64,000 bases of DNA from Saccharomycopsis phalli (Eukaryota > Ascomycota > Saccharomycetes > Ascoideales > Saccharomycopsidaceae): assembly GCA_020342235.1 (NCBI GenBank), contig CP073217.1, forward strand, positions 992,001-1,056,000, written 5' to 3'. Under the pieces are notes generated by a model. It was not told the origin of the DNA, ran no database searches, and was given only the letters and a program-made list of their open reading frames with translations. Of the stretch, positions 1 to 9,842 are shown piece by piece. Within the stretch, counting starts at the first letter, position 1, and each line of letters begins with the position of its first letter. Made by a program: the position numbers and the translations under genes.

Positions 1-862
1 CGGATCCGCTCTTCTTACCACCTCCCAAAAACCCCGAAGCCATTGAAGCCAATCCCCCTGCTCCCTGGCCTCCACCTCCATGTCCTTGGCCACCTTGACC
101 TCCCTGGCCTCCTAAATTAGAAGTAAATCCGTTAATCAAGTCACCTATGTTGCCAAAACCCCCATTCTGGCCCCCTCCATGACCTCCTCCTTGGCCTCCT
201 CCATGGCCTCCGCCTTGGCTTCCACTGAGCGACGAGAGAAGCGACGTAACTCCACCAGCTCCGCCGCCCTGTTTTCCACCAGCTCCGCCAGCAAGAGAGG
301 CGACCAACGGTCCAAGACTGCCAAGAGACTGCGACCCTGCGCCGCCGCTGCTTCCCTTGTTCATAAACAACTTAGAAAGCAACGAGAACTTGCTCTTTTG
401 GGAGCCTCCGCTGTTGAGGACCTGGCTCATGATGACGCCCGAAAGGCCGCGTTCCTGGGCACCTAGAGTGCGGTCCTGGGACACAGACTCGTCCAAGATG
501 TTCGAGAGGCCCTTCATCTTCTCATTGAGCCGTCTTTCCAAGATGTCGTCGCGGTGACGCTCGTTCAAATGCGACGCCTTCTCGTACGCCTGCACAGCAC
601 CCTGGTAGTTCTTCTTGTGCTCCTCCATCTCGCCAATGGCAAGCTGGACGTACGGCGAGTCCGGATTCCGGTGCAAACTCTCCTGGATGTCCTTTCCAGC
701 TTGGTCAAAGTCGCCAAGCAAGATCAGGGCCCTGGCACGGTTGGCAATGTACTTTGGGTCGCCTGTCTGCTTGAAAGCTTCCAGAAAATGCTGGTACGCG
801 CCTTTTGCGTCTCCGGCCAAGAGCGCCGATTCTCCTTGTTCATTGTGCGATTCTGCCGACAT
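1..862 (-). CDS. TPR protein with Gly-rich tail, partial
   Basis: The ATG is at 862-860 and the frame stays open to the window edge, so 287 residues of the N-terminal part are visible and the stop lies outside. Residues 1 to about 120 form two to three TPR-like helical hairpins (for example SALLAGDAKGAYQHFLEAF, and the motif around ALILLGDFDQAGKDI). A spacer of about 60 residues follows. From about residue 180 the chain is Gly/Gln/Ser-rich with repeated GGGHGGGQ-type units. The layout recalls Sgt2-like co-chaperones, but I do not see the SGTA dimerisation domain at the N terminus, so I give no symbol. It diverges from FMN1 across a gap of only 64-100 bp, so the two probably share a promoter. 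Confidence 0.7.
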   Translation of the reverse strand, partial: MSAESHNEQGESALLAGDAKGAYQHFLEAFKQTGDPKYIANRARALILLGDFDQAGKDIQESLHRNPDSPYVQLAIGEMEEHKKNYQGAVQAYEKASHLNERHRDDILERRLNEKMKGLSNILDESVSQDRTLGAQERGLSGVIMSQVLNSGGSQKSKFSLLSKLFMNKGSSGGAGSQSLGSLGPLVASLAGGAGGKQGGGAGGVTSLLSSLSGSQGGGHGGGQGGGHGGGQNGGFGNIGDLINGFTSNLGGQGGQGGQGHGGGGQGAGGLASMASGFLGGGKKSGS

Positions 863-962
863 TATTTGCTGATGATGGCTTGTCAGTTGCTTGCTTTATA
901 CCCCCCGGGGCCACAGTTACCCGGCAATGTCTCTATCCGTCGAGGCTGGGACACACTTACCA

Positions 963-1502
963 ATGACCAGGCCTGAAATTCCAGACCGTCCCAACGCACC
1001 GTTCCCACTCCAGGAATCGAGTCATGTTGACGCGGGGTTCGGACGCGGGTCCGCCGATTTGGGAATTCCCACTGCCAATGTGAAATTTCCGGACATGTCG
1101 CGCGAGTTCCGCGACTTGGATGCCGGAGTGTACTTTGGGTATTGTCGGTTGCTGCTGGAACATCAGGGGGAAAAACAGGTTACTGTCGGGGAGCGGCGGG
1201 TGAATTTCAACTACGGGAGTCAGCTCTCAAGCAAGGAGGAAGGCACAGTGTATCCGCATGTCATGTCGATTGGCTGGAACCCGTTTTACGGCAACCAAGA
1301 AAAGACGGCTGAGATCCACATTATCCACAAGTTTGAGGGCGACTTTTACGGGGCAGGGATCACGTTCAATGTGTTGGGCTATGTGCGGCCGGAGTTAGAC
1401 TACACCACCAAGGAGGCCTTGATTGAGGATATAAAAACCGATATTCTGAGCTCGTTGGCATGCCTTGCAAAGCCAGGGTACTTGGAGTATAGCCAGATGT
1501 AG
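963..1502 (+). CDS. FMN1: riboflavin kinase
   Basis: Riboflavin kinase phosphorylates riboflavin to FMN with ATP. The 179-residue product has the whole family core. It carries GFGRGSADLGIPTANV near the N terminus (flavokinase Gly-rich loop and PTAN motif), VYFGYCRL, NPFYGNQEKTAEIHII and the C-terminal YVRPELDYTTKEALIEDI block, which resembles yeast Fmn1 closely. An in-frame ATG at 927 would add 12 residues. I prefer 963 because MTRPEIPDRPNAPFPL looks like the usual N terminus of short fungal flavokinases. I see no membrane anchor such as that of S. cerevisiae Fmn1. KRR1 follows on the same strand after 57 bp. Confidence 0.93.
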   Translation: MTRPEIPDRPNAPFPLQESSHVDAGFGRGSADLGIPTANVKFPDMSREFRDLDAGVYFGYCRLLLEHQGEKQVTVGERRVNFNYGSQLSSKEEGTVYPHVMSIGWNPFYGNQEKTAEIHIIHKFEGDFYGAGITFNVLGYVRPELDYTTKEALIEDIKTDILSSLACLAKPGYLEYSQM

Positions 1503-1508
1503 CATTGC

Positions 1509-1518
1509 GTCACGTGAC
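1509..1518. promoter_or_regulatory. CACGTG palindrome (Cbf1-type E-box) upstream of KRR1
   Basis: The perfect 10-base palindrome GTCACGTGAC lies 42 bp upstream of the KRR1 ATG. It matches the Cbf1/bHLH consensus RTCACRTG. Binding is inferred. Confidence 0.45.
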
Positions 1519-1523
1519 GCTGA

Positions 1524-2642
<1,119 letters not shown>

Positions 2643-2990
2643 TTTGTATAAATCAATATCTAAGATGCATGCCTTTGTAGAATACAAGTTGAACATGAAC
2701 CTCAACCAAATATACCCATACATCACCACTACAATTGACATTTACCATACACCACTCAACCACTACAATTGACGTTTAAATTTACTCATACATCACTCCA
2801 CCACTACAATTGACATTTAAATTTACTCATACATCACCACACCACTACAATTGAAATTTACCAAGCTGCGCCGTTAACCTTGCATCAGGTATAGATTCCG
2901 TTGGGTGGAACCTGCATGGCTTGCTGGCATAGCGCCCTACACCACGTGACACCGGTTCACATTTAGCAAGGAGGGCAACGTACCATCACC
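2643..2990. repeat. intergenic tandem repeat (about 40-55 bp unit) plus CHO1 promoter
   Basis: Between about 2716 and 2862 a unit containing CCACTACAATTGACATTTA and ACTCATACATCA recurs three to four times with small changes. The rest (2863-2990) is unique and carries the CHO1 promoter. No gene is seen. Confidence 0.7.
2943..2948. promoter_or_regulatory. CACGTG box upstream of CHO1
   Basis: CACGTG lies 43 bp upstream of the CHO1 ATG, followed by TTCACATTT, an imperfect match to the reverse of the inositol-response core (CATGTGAA). Regulation by Ino2/Ino4- or Cbf1-type bHLH factors is a guess from known CHO1 control. Confidence 0.3.
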
Positions 2991-3776
2991 ATGAGCAACT
3001 CTGAGCAAACCAAGGATAGTGCCACGGCTTCTGGCACAGACTTTTCCGAGAAACCGACTCTTCTCAAGAGAAGCTCGTCGTTGTTTTCACTCACGCCTGA
3101 GGTGCCGCTTCCGCCCCCAAACGAAAGCGATTACATTGGCTTCTTCAATGATACGCGCCACTTCAACATGATTCGCAGCTTGCACTTGGCAGACTTCATC
3201 ACCTGTCTCAACGGCTTCTCTGGGTTCTACTCGATCATCTCGTGCTTGCGGTTCACCTCCACCGGCAAGTCGCACTACGTGCAAAGGGCGCATTTTTTCA
3301 TCCTCTTGGGTCTCTTTTTTGACTTTTTTGACGGCAGAGTCGCACGTTTGCGCAACCGGTCGTCATTGATGGGCCAGGAGCTCGACTCGTTGGCCGATTT
3401 GATTTCGTTTGGCGTGGCTCCAGCTGCGATTGCGTTTTCGCTTGGGTTCCAGACCACGGTCGACGTGCTAATTCTCACCTACTTTGTGCTCTGTGGCTTG
3501 ACGAGACTTGCGCGGTTCAACGTCACCGTGAACAACATTCCAAAGGACAAGGGCGGCAAGTCAAAGTACTTTGAAGGGTTGCCTATTCCAACGAGCTTGT
3601 TTTTGGTTGGCATCATGGCGTTTCTCGTGTACCACGACATGTACGGTGCGAAGCGCGGGTTGCCATTTGGCACTTTGCTTACGGGGACTTTTTTTGAGTT
3701 CCATGTGTTGGTGCTCTTGTTTTTTGTCCATGGTTGTTGTTTGATCTCCAAGAGCCTACATGTGCCTAAGCCATGA
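2991..3776 (+). CDS. CHO1: phosphatidylserine synthase (CDP-alcohol phosphotransferase)
   Basis: Cho1 makes phosphatidylserine from CDP-diacylglycerol and serine in the ER membrane. The 261-residue protein contains the complete CDP-alcohol phosphotransferase signature D-x2-D-G-x2-A-R...G-x3-D-x3-D, seen as DFFDGRVARLRNRSS followed by GQELDSLAD (about residues 110-135). The N terminus (about 50 residues) is Ser/Thr-rich and soluble, as in fungal Cho1. At least five hydrophobic segments follow, with the conserved ARFNV and YFEGLPIPTS blocks. Length fits the family (about 260-280). Confidence 0.96.
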   Translation: MSNSEQTKDSATASGTDFSEKPTLLKRSSSLFSLTPEVPLPPPNESDYIGFFNDTRHFNMIRSLHLADFITCLNGFSGFYSIISCLRFTSTGKSHYVQRAHFFILLGLFFDFFDGRVARLRNRSSLMGQELDSLADLISFGVAPAAIAFSLGFQTTVDVLILTYFVLCGLTRLARFNVTVNNIPKDKGGKSKYFEGLPIPTSLFLVGIMAFLVYHDMYGAKRGLPFGTLLTGTFFEFHVLVLLFFVHGCCLISKSLHVPKP

Positions 3777-4310
3777 TGCATGTTTATAGAATCAAGGTTA
3801 ATAAACGTCGATTATAGTTGTAATTTGGTGGATGAACCTGCGCAACAGCAGGGCAAATTGCTGTTGATGTTGCGTGATGTACACGAGTGGTGAGACGGAT
3901 GAAAGAGAATTGTATTGACGAGAATTGTATTGACGAGAATTGTATTGACGAGAATTGTATTGACGAGAATTGTATTGACGAGAATTGTATTAACGAAAAT
4001 TGCAATTTGACGTTAAATCTAGACTTTGGTCAATAAATTGCTAATATTTACAAGGCCAAATTCCCAGTCTTTACATGGCCAAATGCACAATTTATACATG
4101 GCTAAATCCACAATTTCTAGTCAAAAGAAACCCTAATCTTTACATAATCAGAATACGATTTATACATGACCAAATCCTCAATCTGTACATGACTAGAATA
4201 CAGTTTATAGTCAATGAATTCTCAATATTTATAAGGCCCAGTCTTTACATAACCGGAATACAGTTTATAGTCAACGAATCCTCATATTTACGTTACCAAA
4301 ACCACAATTT
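3777..4310. repeat. minisatellite (15-bp unit) and degenerate AT-rich repeats
   Basis: From about 3905 to 4003 the unit GAGAATTGTATTGAC is repeated head to tail about seven times. After 4020 come imperfect copies of units such as CAATCTTTACATGGCCAAAT and CAATTTCTAGTCAA. No gene is visible; short open frames here are repeat translations. Confidence 0.85.
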
Positions 4311-4445
4311 CTAGTCAAAAGTTTATCTGTCGCAGAGTTTTCTTTTGACGATTATATGGTAGCACCGTCCTTGGTCGTAGACGGCAAATTTAAATTTCCT
4401 CTGGGAGCCTAGTATAGCTACAGCCTTGATACGTATTATAGTCAA
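4311..4445 (+). mobile_element. LINE-like 3'-end fragment (copy D)
   Basis: The stretch with CTAGTCAAAAGT, GGTCGTAGACGGCAAA and CTGGGAGCCTAGTATA matches part of 44815-45040 (+) and the reverse complement of 26244-26420. It therefore belongs to the same dispersed family. Only the 3'-untranslated-like part is present, as expected from 5'-truncated retroposition. Confidence 0.5.
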
Positions 4446-5222
4446 CGAATTCTCAATTACATGATTGAATTTTTAACATTTACAAGGCCAAATTCTTGAT
4501 ATTTACATAACCAGAATATAGTTTATAATAATGAATCCTCAATTTATACATGGCCAAATCCCCAATCTTTTAACCCGAAATCAGTTTCTAGTCAACCAAT
4601 TCTCAATATTTACCTAACTAAATCCACAATTTCTAGTCAACAAATGCCCAATCTTTACATGTCCAAAATCCCCAATTTATACATGGCCAAAACCCCAATC
4701 TTTACATGTCCAAAATCCCAATCTTTACATGGCCAAAATCCCAATCTTTACATGACTATATCCACAATTTCTAGCCAACCAAACCCCAATCTTTCAACCA
4801 GAATACAATTTCTAGTCAACCAATTCCACTTTCAACCAGATACAAGTTCTACCCTCAAATGCCCAATCCTTAACTAGATACAAGTTCTACCCCAAATGCC
4901 CAATCCTTAACTAGATACAATTTCTACCCTCAAATGACCAATCCTTAACTAGATACAAGTTCTACCCCAAATGACCAATCCTTAACTAGATACAAGACCT
5001 ACCCCCAAATGCCAACATTACATGTGCAAAATCCTCAATCTGTACATTATGTGTATGATAGCCTAAATAATCTGCCAACCATGACCGCCAATGAAGCAGC
5101 AGAGTGTATAGTAAACAGACGACCTACCAACATGAAAATATTCACAAGTACCGTTACAGTAATCCATCAATAGCCCAATAATCCATGCACCAACACCTCA
5201 CGACACCCGCACCCAGCATCAA
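4446..5222. repeat. degenerate minisatellite array
   Basis: Units of about 25-30 bp built on CCAATCTTTACATGGCCAAAA recur to about 4790. They give way to a unit based on CCAATCCTTAACTAGATACA (about 4860-5010). 5060-5222 is unique, and is the 3' flank of the kinase gene. No gene seen. Confidence 0.8.
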
Positions 5223-8132
5223 CTACAAGTTCAACTCCGACAAGATCCGGTCGGCCAACGTCTTGTACGCCCACGCGTTGCCGCTCAACTTCTTGAGCTG
5301 GACGCCGTACAAGCTAAGTAGAGGAATCTTGACAATGTGAATCTCGAAGCGAATAGGGTTCCTGGTGCAGCCCCGTCCCTTGCCCTGAGTGACACGCGAC
5401 GATAGGATCATGTCACTGGCGCCGATGCCGCTGAGGGACTCGAGCGACGCGCTGGACTCGCCGTCGAGGCTGTTTGGGTTTGGCGACGTTGGGGAAAAGA
5501 GGATAGGCGTGGTGGGCATTTTCGGCGTGGACGTCTGTTTCTTGAACCCGATGCTGAATTTTCTACGGTGGCCCTTGTCGGATTGGGACGATTCCTGGGA
5601 GAAGTTTGACGTGGAGATCTTGGTGACGACGCTGTCAGTGGCTGCGGTGTGGTTGCTGGTTGAGAGCTCGCGCTTTGGGGTGCTGGATGTGCATACAAAG
5701 CCGCCCTTGACCTCCAAGAAGTCAATGGCAAAAGTCTCCAAGCAGGTGATGACGTTCTGGCGGATCACTGGCGGCGGCTTGGTGGATGTTGTCTGCACGC
5801 TGAAGAAGCCCTTGATGTACAAAGTGCGCGGGAACTCGATCGAAGGCATGGAACCCGGCTCGGCGTTCTTGGCCAACTCCACGATTGCTTCCTCGGACAA
5901 CTCTTCCTGCGGGTGGTCAGGCACGTTGTCGTAGACGCCTGCAATCTGCGGGAGCGGCGGCACTGGTTCGGAGTAGCCCTTTTTGTAACCAATGGACTTG
6001 GACCGGCCGTGGCCCAACGTGTTGGAGCGGGTCTCCTTGCGCGGGACGCGTTCGTCGGACTCGTCGCGCTTCAAGCTGCCCACGGACTCCTGCACGTACG
6101 GTGCCGCCGAGGCGCTGACCGCGCGTCCGTGACCCGCCCGGGGCTTGCGCTGGCCGCGCTTGACGATATCTGGGGCGTCGTCGGAGTTGGCGAAGCGCAA
6201 CGAGCCGCTCTTGTGGAGCCGGTCCTCGTGGTACGGCTGGGGCAACGCCGGCACCGGCGGCGCGTTGCTGTCGACGTAGCTCTTGCTGGCCGACCGGCGG
6301 TGGCCGCTCAACCGCCGGAAGAGCCCGTTGAAGCCGCCGGTGCGCGGCTCGTCCTCGCTCACGGACTTGGACCGCTTGGGCGAGAGCTGCTGCGCGGGGA
6401 TCACGCCCGGCGCCTGCGGCTTGGCGTCGACCGGCGGACCCGACGTGTGCGCCGCCTCGGGGAACGCCAAGACCTCGTCTGGCGGGTACGTCTGGTTCTC
6501 GGGGACCTGCTTCAAGGGCTCCTGGGGCTTTTCGCGCTTGACAAACGTCTCCTGGAACGGCGAGGTCACCTGCTTCTGGTGGGCCTGTTCCTTGGCGCTC
6601 TGGCGCTTCTTCATCTCGTCGACCAAGAAGTAGATGCTCACCAACGGATGGAACCCGTTGGTCGGGTCCGGGAAGCTCGTGTCGTCGTAGTCCTGCAACG
6701 ACCGCGGCACGTTGTTCTGGGCAAACGTCGCGTGCTTTTCGTACCACTTTTGCACGCACACCGCGTACTCGGGCGACTTGATGATCCGCGTCAACTCACG
6801 GCCCGTATATTCGGCGGTTCCGAGCTCCAACTTTTCAATGTCGCGGAGCACGGCCGCGTCCAATGGGAGCTCCAACGGCACGCGGAACGGCACATAGCTC
6901 TGGGGCTTGCCGTCGTAGTTCTTGTTCATCCACGGGTGCGCGATGATCTCCTTGAGCGACGACCGCTTCTTGGGGTTGACCACCAACATCTTGCTCAAGA
7001 GGTCGACGCACTCGACCGTCAAGAACGTTGGGTACTCAACCTCACCCTTTTTGATCTTCTCGTGCAACACGCTCACAGACTGGTCGTCAAACGGCACTTT
7101 CCCGCACACCAACACGTAGAGAACCACGCCGTACGACCAGATGTCGACCTCAGGCCCGACGTAGGGATGTGCCGAGAGAAGCTCTGGTGCGGCAAAGTAC
7201 AACGAGCCGCAGTATGTCTTCAACAACTTGGCACGGTCAAACAAGTTGCTGAGGCCAAAGTCGATGATCTTGATGTCGCCCGTCTTGCTGATCATGATGT
7301 TCTCAATCTTCAAGTCGCGATGCACCACGTTGTTCCGATGGCAGTAGTCCAACGCCGAGGCAATGCCCCGGGCAAACTTGCGGGCATTCCGCTCGCGGAG
7401 CGACCCGTGCGATACAATGTAGTCCAACATCTGGCCGCCCGACACGTACTCAAAGAGCATGTAGTAGTGGTTGCTCATCGGCATCATCTCGTAGAGCCGG
7501 CAAATGTACGGGTGGTACAACAACTTGCCCAACGCCGCCTCGCGGATCGTCCGCTTGTCCCGCGCAATCTCCTTCTCAAACTCCTTCACCCGCTTCTGGT
7601 GCTCGTTATTGTCCACCGGCGGCGGGTCCTTGGCGTGCGCACGCTGGTACAATTTCGACGCACGCGGCACAATCTTCACCGCGCAAATCTCCAGCGTCCG
7701 CCGGTGCTTTGCAACCTTGACCTTGCCCATGGACCCTGCGCCAATCGTCCGCACAAAGTCCCAGTCGCCAATTGCCCGGCGGTGGAACTGCGGCGGCTCG
7801 CGGTCATGCCGGTCATGCCGCTCGCTCCGCTCGTTCTTGGGCGACTCGTGCGCGCGGCCAGTGTTGATGGGCGCCAATTTCGGCGCCAATTTCGGCACAG
7901 TGCCGTTGCCCAGTGTCTGGGTGCCGCTGGGCCCCGGCAGGGGATACGCCAGGGTCTCGTCGACCGGCTTGCCCTCATCGACCGAGAGCCGCGAGGACGC
8001 GTTCTTCAACATCCGCGGGGTCGCAGGCACCTTGGAGCTGCCGTTTGTCGGCGACGCCACGGTGCTGGCGCGTTTTCTGTGCACCAATTCCTGAGGCGAC
8101 GGGAGCGTGTGGTCGTAGTTTTCAGAGGCCAT
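5223..8132 (-). CDS. KIN1: Kin1/Kin2-type (MARK/PAR-1) serine/threonine kinase
   Basis: This is a 969-residue protein kinase of the Kin1/2-PAR-1 family, which in yeasts acts at the plasma membrane in polarised exocytosis. The N terminus (1-120) is disordered and basic. The kinase domain (about 124-430) has the Gly loop GAGSMGKVKV, AVKI, HRDLKIEN and DFGLSN motifs, and an activation loop LLKTYCGSLYFAAPE with an LKB1-type Thr. A spacer of about 60 residues after the Gly loop, rich in charged residues, is typical of fungal Kin1. A long Ser/Pro-rich linker leads to a C-terminal KA1 domain, ending in QLKKLSGNAWAYKTLADRIL. The frame is open 27 codons further upstream without an ATG; the ATG at 8132 is used. 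KIN1 versus KIN2 cannot be told, since most non-WGD yeasts have one gene. Confidence 0.93.
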   Translation of the reverse strand: MASENYDHTLPSPQELVHRKRASTVASPTNGSSKVPATPRMLKNASSRLSVDEGKPVDETLAYPLPGPSGTQTLGNGTVPKLAPKLAPINTGRAHESPKNERSERHDRHDREPPQFHRRAIGDWDFVRTIGAGSMGKVKVAKHRRTLEICAVKIVPRASKLYQRAHAKDPPPVDNNEHQKRVKEFEKEIARDKRTIREAALGKLLYHPYICRLYEMMPMSNHYYMLFEYVSGGQMLDYIVSHGSLRERNARKFARGIASALDYCHRNNVVHRDLKIENIMISKTGDIKIIDFGLSNLFDRAKLLKTYCGSLYFAAPELLSAHPYVGPEVDIWSYGVVLYVLVCGKVPFDDQSVSVLHEKIKKGEVEYPTFLTVECVDLLSKMLVVNPKKRSSLKEIIAHPWMNKNYDGKPQSYVPFRVPLELPLDAAVLRDIEKLELGTAEYTGRELTRIIKSPEYAVCVQKWYEKHATFAQNNVPRSLQDYDDTSFPDPTNGFHPLVSIYFLVDEMKKRQSAKEQAHQKQVTSPFQETFVKREKPQEPLKQVPENQTYPPDEVLAFPEAAHTSGPPVDAKPQAPGVIPAQQLSPKRSKSVSEDEPRTGGFNGLFRRLSGHRRSASKSYVDSNAPPVPALPQPYHEDRLHKSGSLRFANSDDAPDIVKRGQRKPRAGHGRAVSASAAPYVQESVGSLKRDESDERVPRKETRSNTLGHGRSKSIGYKKGYSEPVPPLPQIAGVYDNVPDHPQEELSEEAIVELAKNAEPGSMPSIEFPRTLYIKGFFSVQTTSTKPPPVIRQNVITCLETFAIDFLEVKGGFVCTSSTPKRELSTSNHTAATDSVVTKISTSNFSQESSQSDKGHRRKFSIGFKKQTSTPKMPTTPILFSPTSPNPNSLDGESSASLESLSGIGASDMILSSRVTQGKGRGCTRNPIRFEIHIVKIPLLSLYGVQLKKLSGNAWAYKTLADRILSELNL

Positions 8133-8298
8133 GTCCAGATGCTGCTGCGAGGTATGCCGTATATATATATGTGTCTTTTGCAGATTCGATCTCGCAGAGT
8201 CAGTGTGTGCCAAAGATCAATGCGGTCCTCGACAATTGCTTGCACAGTGGGTTTTTCAAGCAATGCCAGCGTTCTGCTTTTGGAATAGGGATAGACCG

Positions 8299-8304
8299 CA
8301 CGTG
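8299..8304. promoter_or_regulatory. CACGTG box in the KIN1/L2HGDH divergent promoter
   Basis: CACGTG lies in the 235-bp gap between the two divergent start codons, 64 bp before the L2HGDH ATG. Function is inferred. Confidence 0.3.
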
Positions 8305-8367
8305 AACAGTCAGGTGGCCTGCTCCCGCCCGCTTATACCCGGGTAACGCAGCGCACCGTTGCGCCAT

Positions 8368-9489
8368 ATGCTCCGTCGCTTCAGCACCGCCAGCGCGCTC
8401 CGCGCAGACTACTCGCATGTCGTCGTCGGTGGCGGCGCAGTCGGCATCGCTACCGCCGCCGCGTTGCTGCAGAACCCCGCCGCCCGCGTATTGCTTCTCG
8501 AGAAAAACCAGGCCCTTGGCCGCGAAACATCCTCCAGAAACTCAGAGGTGGTCCACGCTGGCTTGTACTATCCGCCAGACAGTCTCAAGACCCAGTTGTG
8601 CATTGCCGGCAAACACCTCATCTACAGCGCCGCAAAATCCGGAGTCCCCGTGCTCCAGTGCGGAAAGTGGATCGTGGCCCAGAACGACAAGGAGGACGCA
8701 TACTTGGAATCCCTACACACCCGCAGCCAGGTGGAAACTGAGTTCGTGCCCTTGAGCAAGGCCCGGTTCATCGAGCCGGCAATTGCCGCAAAAAGATCCA
8801 TCCTCAGCTCCCCTTCCTCGGGCATCGTCAGCGCACACCGGCTCATGGACTACTTGGAAAGCCAATTGCAGCAGCATGGCGGCGAAGTCGCCCTCAATTC
8901 CACCGCAGTGCGCATCGAAAAGTCCGCCGACGCATACTCCATAGCCGTGGCAGACTCCTTGTCCCGTGAGGAGGTGTCCATTGTCACAGACAATGTCGTC
9001 AACGCAGCAGGGTTGCACTCCGACAAGGTATCAAACCTTATTTTGCCGGAAAAGCGACACTACCGGTACGCCAAGGGCAACTATTTCACCCTCAGGCAGT
9101 CCCATCTTCCGGTGCGCCGCCTAATATACCCGGCTCCCATGCCTGGCTTGAGAGGCCTTGGTACCCATTTGACCATTGGCCTAGACGGGCAGATCAAGTT
9201 TGGCCCAGATCTCGAGTTCGTGTCCTCGCTTGACTACAAGCCCAACTCGGACAACATCCCGGCTGCAGCCGAGCAGATTGCTCGCTACTACCCGGGGATC
9301 ACTGCCAGCGACTTGGAGGCGTCCTATTGCGGAATCCGGCCCCAGTTTGAGGGCAGCGGGTTCCAGGACTTTATCATCCGCGAGGAGCCGGGGTTTCCTG
9401 GTTTTGTCAACTTGTTGAACATTGACAGTCCTGGTTTGACCAGCTGCATGGCCATTGGCAAGTATGTCCATGACATTTATTACAAGTAG
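8368..9489 (+). CDS. L-2-hydroxyglutarate dehydrogenase, mitochondrial (FAD)
   Basis: This enzyme oxidises L-2-hydroxyglutarate, a side product of malate dehydrogenase, back to 2-oxoglutarate. The 373-residue product starts with a mitochondrial-type presequence (MLRRFSTASALRA). The DAO-fold FAD motif VVVGGGAVGIATAAALL follows. Family blocks include RETSSRNSEVVHAGLYYP, VVNAAGLHSD and a C-terminal GIRPQF and NLLNIDSPGLTSC segment. These match L2HGDH rather than glycerol-3-phosphate or amino-acid oxidases. The ATG at 8368 is the first in frame. S. cerevisiae has no orthologue. The next gene, on the same strand, is a DUF3445 protein. Confidence 0.9.
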   Translation: MLRRFSTASALRADYSHVVVGGGAVGIATAAALLQNPAARVLLLEKNQALGRETSSRNSEVVHAGLYYPPDSLKTQLCIAGKHLIYSAAKSGVPVLQCGKWIVAQNDKEDAYLESLHTRSQVETEFVPLSKARFIEPAIAAKRSILSSPSSGIVSAHRLMDYLESQLQQHGGEVALNSTAVRIEKSADAYSIAVADSLSREEVSIVTDNVVNAAGLHSDKVSNLILPEKRHYRYAKGNYFTLRQSHLPVRRLIYPAPMPGLRGLGTHLTIGLDGQIKFGPDLEFVSSLDYKPNSDNIPAAAEQIARYYPGITASDLEASYCGIRPQFEGSGFQDFIIREEPGFPGFVNLLNIDSPGLTSCMAIGKYVHDIYYK

Positions 9490-9842
9490 TCAGTACAGGA
9501 AGAGTAAATGTTGTGTAAACGATGAATTGTGTTGATTCACGTCAATTGGCGTTGTGCCTACTCGTAGATAGTATATACATATTAACTATACTATTAGCCT
9601 TCTACACTATTAGCCTTCTACACTATTAGCCTTCTACACTATTAGCCTTCTACACTATTAGCCTTCTACACTATTAGCCTTCTACACTATTAGCCATCTA
9701 CCCCATTAGCCTCATCTATACCATTAGCCTCATCTATACCATTTGCCTCATCTACCCCTAAATCACCCACGCCATTCAATATGCAGGCATCAGACCCTGA
9801 CAGAATCCATGACAGAATTACATCACCTTGACACTTCCATGC
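9490..9842. repeat. minisatellite, 16-bp unit
   Basis: From about 9589 to 9700 the unit CACTATTAGCCTTCTA repeats about seven to eight times. It then passes into related CATCTATACCATTAGCCT units up to about 9755. The remaining 85 bases hold the promoter of the next gene. No gene is seen. Confidence 0.85.

Noticed and set aside
8148-8186. Possible intron (GTATGCC...TTTTGCAG) at the KIN1/L2HGDH boundary
   Set aside because: No branch sequence lies between the sites, and neither gene needs an extra exon there.
5913-8288. 791-codon open frame on the plus strand opposite the KIN1-type kinase
   Set aside because: It is the antisense of a well-supported kinase gene. Its openness follows from the rarity of TTA, CTA and TCA codons in that GC-rich gene, and it shows no family features.
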